Assembly: GCF_023715445.1 (NCBI RefSeq)
Contig: NZ_JAMBOD010000006.1
Span: forward strand, 1-64,000
Length of the DNA stretch: 64,000 nt
Direction: 5' to 3'
Source: Fictibacillus nanhaiensis
GTDB taxonomy: Bacteria; Bacillota; Bacilli; Bacillales; Fictibacillaceae
This document shows positions 61,183 to 64,000 of the stretch, in pieces; positions within the stretch are counted from its first letter, which is position 1, and every line of letters begins with the position of its first letter. The position numbers and the translations under genes are program-made. The notes below the pieces were generated by a model, which had not been told where the DNA came from, searched no databases, and saw only the letters and a list, made by a program, of their open reading frames with translations.

Positions 61183-61223
61183 AACAAAAAAAGGAGCGAG
61201 GCAACTTCCCCCTCTCTCCTTTC
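61183..61223 (-). terminator. Terminator of treA-treR
   Basis: AAAGGAGAGAGG pairs with CCTCGCTCCTTT followed by TTTT on the minus strand. Confidence 0.8.
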
Positions 61224-61229
61224 GTTCTT

Positions 61230-61946
61230 CTATCTACCCCGTCTTGCAAAATCCACAAATCGGAATTTGTCTAACCGGTGGCGTGATTCTGTATATTGAA
61301 AAAGGCTTGCATCGTCTAGATACACATAGTTTTTAACGACAACAACATGCTGAAACCCATCTAAGTCCAGCAGTTGTTTATCTTCATCTGTACAATCGAC
61401 AACCACGATTTCTTTTTTCGCAAAGCTGATCGTTAACCCCAGCTCTTTCTCTATATAAGCGTAAATGGATTTTTCCGCGATTTCTTTTGACAGCTTCGGA
61501 ATGTACGTTTTTAAAAAGAAATCCTTATCTAAAATGATGTTTTCCCCGTCAATTTGTCTAGAACGAATAACCTTCCAGACAAGTTCATCCTCATCTGCCT
61601 GAAGCTGCTGCTGTAAAAAGCTGTCCGGTTCTATTAAGCCAAAATCATGAACAGTCGTTACACTGGTTTTCCCCATCGTTTCTGACAGCTCTTGAAAGCT
61701 TACTAAGCCAGAGACAGGGAAACTTAACTTATTCGTTTCGAGAACAATCGAACCTTTGCCGCGGATTTTTTGGATAAATCCGTTCTGAGACAAAAGATTG
61801 AGAGCTTTTCTAACCGTTTCTCTCGATGTATCATAGCGGTCGGCTAGCTCGTGTTCGGATGGAAGCTGTGTGTTTGCCGGAATAATACCCTGTCCAATCT
61901 GTGAAGATAATTCTTGATAGATTTCTTGAAATTTATTTTTTCGCAT
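61230..61946 (-). CDS. treR: GntR-type repressor of the trehalose operon
   Basis: A 238-residue regulator with an N-terminal winged helix (LPSEHELADRYDTSRETVRK) and a C-terminal UTRA ligand domain. Responds to trehalose 6-phosphate in relatives. Directly follows treA, 26 bases apart. Confidence 0.92.
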   Translation of the reverse strand: MRKNKFQEIYQELSSQIGQGIIPANTQLPSEHELADRYDTSRETVRKALNLLSQNGFIQKIRGKGSIVLETNKLSFPVSGLVSFQELSETMGKTSVTTVHDFGLIEPDSFLQQQLQADEDELVWKVIRSRQIDGENIILDKDFFLKTYIPKLSKEIAEKSIYAYIEKELGLTISFAKKEIVVVDCTDEDKQLLDLDGFQHVVVVKNYVYLDDASLFQYTESRHRLDKFRFVDFARRGR

Positions 61947-61972
61947 CTTTATTCACCATGCTTATTGTAGCA

Positions 61973-63661
61973 CTATTTAATCAAGTGAAAAACGACAGAT
62001 TCATACGGTCTCATTGTAAATGAAGAGTAATCCTCAGGTACAGATTCGTAGTTACTGATCAGCACATCTGCTTTATAGCCATCCAGAGCTATTCCACCTG
62101 GCAATGTGAACTGAGTCTCTTTCCCATAAAAATTATTAACGACAAGCAGTTTTTCACCATTTTCGCCATTACGGAAATATGCGAAAATTTCTGGGTGATC
62201 CTCTAAAATAAGCTCAAAATCGCCATAAGTCAAAACATTCAGTTCTTTTCTGATCTTATTGAGTTTCTGATAATGATAAAAGACAGAATCCTCGTCCTTA
62301 ACCGCTGCTTCTGCATTTATTTCCTTGTAGTTCTTCGCAACCGGAATCCAAGGTTCACCCGATGTGAATCCGGCATTTTTTTCATTGTTCCATTGGACAG
62401 GCGTACGGGAATTATCACGAGACTTATGCTTTAGAATTTCTAAGATTTCTTCTTCACTGCGCCCTTCTTCTTTTAGAAGTTTAAACATGTTTAAAGATTC
62501 AACATCGCGATACTGATCGATCGAATCGAACTTCGGATTTGTCATACCAAACTCTTCACCTTGATAAATGTATGGTGTACCTTGCATCATATGGATCGTT
62601 GTTGCAAGCATTTTTGCTGATTCCACACGGTACTTCCCATCGTCACCATAGCGGGACACGATTCGCGGCTGATCGTGGTTGCACCAGAACAGCGCATTCC
62701 AGCCTCCGCCTTTATGCATTTCCACTTGCCAAGTGGAGAGAATATCTTTCAATTTTAAGAAATCAAAGTCTGCAATACTCCACTTTTCACCGTTCGGATA
62801 ATCCACTTTTAAGTGATGAAAGTTGAAGGTCATACTTAACTCGTTTCGATCTGGATTCGTATACTTTACGCAGTTATCAATTGTCGTGGATGACATCTCT
62901 CCTACTGTCAGCACATCATACTTCGAGAAGACCTCTCTGTTCATCTCCTGCATATATTCGTGAACACGCGGTCCATCTGTGTAGAATTTACGGCCGTCAC
63001 CAGGTGCCACTGACCCATCATCATTAGGAAACTCCTGATTTTTCGAGATCAGGTTAATCACGTCCAGACGGAAGCCATCAACACCTTTTTTAAACCAGAA
63101 GTTCATCATCTCATAAACCTTTTGGCGAACCTCTGTGTTTTCCCAGTTCAGATCAGCCTGCGTCACGTCAAAGAGATGAAGATAATACTGTCCTGTTTCC
63201 TCATCTAGTATCCACGCAGAACCTCCGAATTTAGAGATCCAATTGGTCGGCTCCCCGCCATTAACAGGATCTTTCCAGATGTAAAAATCGCGATATGGAT
63301 TGTCCTTAGAAGAACGTGACTGCTCGAACCACTCGTGCTCAGTACTCGTATGGTTTACGACAATATCCATGATGATCTTCAGATCACGCTTGTGAGCTTC
63401 CGCCAGTAAACGGTCAAAGTCTTCCATCGTTCCATATTCATCAAATATTTTATAATAATCACGAATGTCATATCCATTATCGCGCTGAGGAGAATCATAG
63501 ATCGGAGTGAGCCATAACACATCGACACCTAAATTCTTTAGATAATCTAATTTATCAATGATTCCTTGGATATCCCCTGTTCCATTTCCTGTTGTATCAT
63601 TAAAACTTTTCGGATAGATCTGATATACAACTGATCGTTTCCACCATGGTTCCTTTTTCAT
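61973..63661 (-). CDS. treA: Alpha,alpha-phosphotrehalase
   Basis: Splits trehalose 6-phosphate into glucose and glucose 6-phosphate. A 562-residue GH13 enzyme; DIVVNHTS, the nucleophile Asp in GFRLDVINL, Glu in TVGEMSS and NHDQPR are visible. ATG at 63661 follows GGCGGTG. The usual neighbour treP is not seen; only a terminator-like hairpin and a repeat lie upstream. Confidence 0.92.
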   Translation of the reverse strand: MKKEPWWKRSVVYQIYPKSFNDTTGNGTGDIQGIIDKLDYLKNLGVDVLWLTPIYDSPQRDNGYDIRDYYKIFDEYGTMEDFDRLLAEAHKRDLKIIMDIVVNHTSTEHEWFEQSRSSKDNPYRDFYIWKDPVNGGEPTNWISKFGGSAWILDEETGQYYLHLFDVTQADLNWENTEVRQKVYEMMNFWFKKGVDGFRLDVINLISKNQEFPNDDGSVAPGDGRKFYTDGPRVHEYMQEMNREVFSKYDVLTVGEMSSTTIDNCVKYTNPDRNELSMTFNFHHLKVDYPNGEKWSIADFDFLKLKDILSTWQVEMHKGGGWNALFWCNHDQPRIVSRYGDDGKYRVESAKMLATTIHMMQGTPYIYQGEEFGMTNPKFDSIDQYRDVESLNMFKLLKEEGRSEEEILEILKHKSRDNSRTPVQWNNEKNAGFTSGEPWIPVAKNYKEINAEAAVKDEDSVFYHYQKLNKIRKELNVLTYGDFELILEDHPEIFAYFRNGENGEKLLVVNNFYGKETQFTLPGGIALDGYKADVLISNYESVPEDYSSFTMRPYESVVFHLIK

Positions 63662-63698
63662 ATTTTCACCGCCATAAAATTTTTCATTATCAATGAAA

Positions 63699-63738
63699 AC
63701 AACCGGAAAATTATGAGTCATCCGGTTGTTTTGTTTTT
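63699..63738. terminator. Terminator-like hairpin upstream of treA
   Basis: AAAACAACCGG pairs with CCGGTTGTTTT across a 15-nt loop, followed by GTTTTT on the plus strand. It could end a transcript arriving from a gene beyond the right edge (possibly treP). Confidence 0.6.
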
Positions 63739-63744
63739 AAGCTC

Positions 63745-64000
63745 TATTCTAAAAGATTGTTGCTTTTGAATCGGAGCGGAAGGTGCGAGACTCCTGCGGG
63801 AATAGCGTGCCAACCACCTTCGCAAGGCATGCGACGAGGAAGCCGCTTCGGTAGTATTTTCTTGCAGACGCAGGAGCACAAATTCTTCCTTGAATACGAG
63901 TTTTTACCAACTTCCTCCAAGGCTCACCGTACGCCCGCGGAAAGCGAGCATCCTGTAACGGAAATCAACCACTTCTCATAGCAACAAATGCTTACTTCTC
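63745..64000 (-). repeat. Interspersed GC-rich intergenic repeat, copy 4 (inverted)
   Basis: Carries the complement of copies 1-3: GTGCGAGACTCCTGCGGG, CGTGCCAACCACCTTCGCAA, GGCATGCGACGAGG, CAGACGCAGGAGC, GCCCGCGGAAAGCGAGCATC and CTGTAACGGAAATCAACCAC. Reaches the window end. Confidence 0.85.

Overview
The window looks like the chromosome of an endospore-forming Bacillaceae bacterium. Gene content and order follow the Bacillus subtilis yga/yfh/yfk region over about the first 30 kb (ygaD, ygaC, sspE, yfhS, mutY, yfhP, yfhJ, sspK, yfhH, recX, yfhF, yfhE, yfhD, pdaA, yfkAB, yfkD, yfkJ). Spore genes are frequent: SASPs, the gerP set, pdaA and yfh genes. Fictibacillus or a close genus is my guess, not something the sequence proves. 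No rRNA, true tRNA, prophage or CRISPR array is visible. A transposase start lies at the extreme left edge.

Layout. 0-10 kb: IS edge, ABC exporter YgaD, phosphatase YgaC, gamma-SASP, MutY with an SDR, small yfh genes, RecX. 10-17 kb: cstA with its small partner ybdD, yfhF, an amidohydrolase, a GNAT gene behind an elaborate tRNA-like leader, yfhE, yfhD and a cluster of DnaA boxes. 17-30 kb: rRNA methyltransferase, pdaA, class I fumarase, yfkAB and other yfk-type genes, YihY. 30-36 kb: phosphatase YfkJ and a complete branched-chain amino acid ABC transporter (livJHMGF). 36-49 kb: an RsgA-type GTPase behind an attenuator-like leader, a peroxiredoxin with an in-frame UGA, two exported low-complexity proteins, membrane and small proteins, and an ABC-F gene broken by a TAG. 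49-54 kb: spore germination gerP genes in an unusual order, expressed divergently from two sigma-K-like promoters and flanked by two Hsp20 genes; AIM24 and YedF-like proteins. 54-64 kb: AAC(3)-like acetyltransferase, fruRKA fructose operon, NhaC, NUDIX hydrolase, treA-treR.

The strongest unusual signal is selenocysteine. A peroxiredoxin has UGA at the position of its catalytic cysteine (codon 45), and YbdD (family named Sel_put in Pfam) has UGA in place of the second residue of its C-terminal Cys pair. After each UGA there is a short perfect hairpin whose apical loop begins GG exactly 19 nucleotides downstream, the geometry expected of a bacterial SECIS. A free-standing protein resembling the C-terminal domain of the selenium-metabolism protein YedF is also present. 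selA, selB, selC and selD are not in the window, so the machinery must be encoded elsewhere if this reading is right.

Other points of interest are a tRNA-like 5' leader before a GNAT gene that can switch between two folds and hide its ribosome binding site, a seven-box DnaA cluster between yfhD and an acetyltransferase gene, two leader/attenuator arrangements (rsgA-like and ABC-F), three families of interspersed or tandem intergenic repeats, and several genes that appear broken (ABC-F by TAG, DedA by a frameshift).
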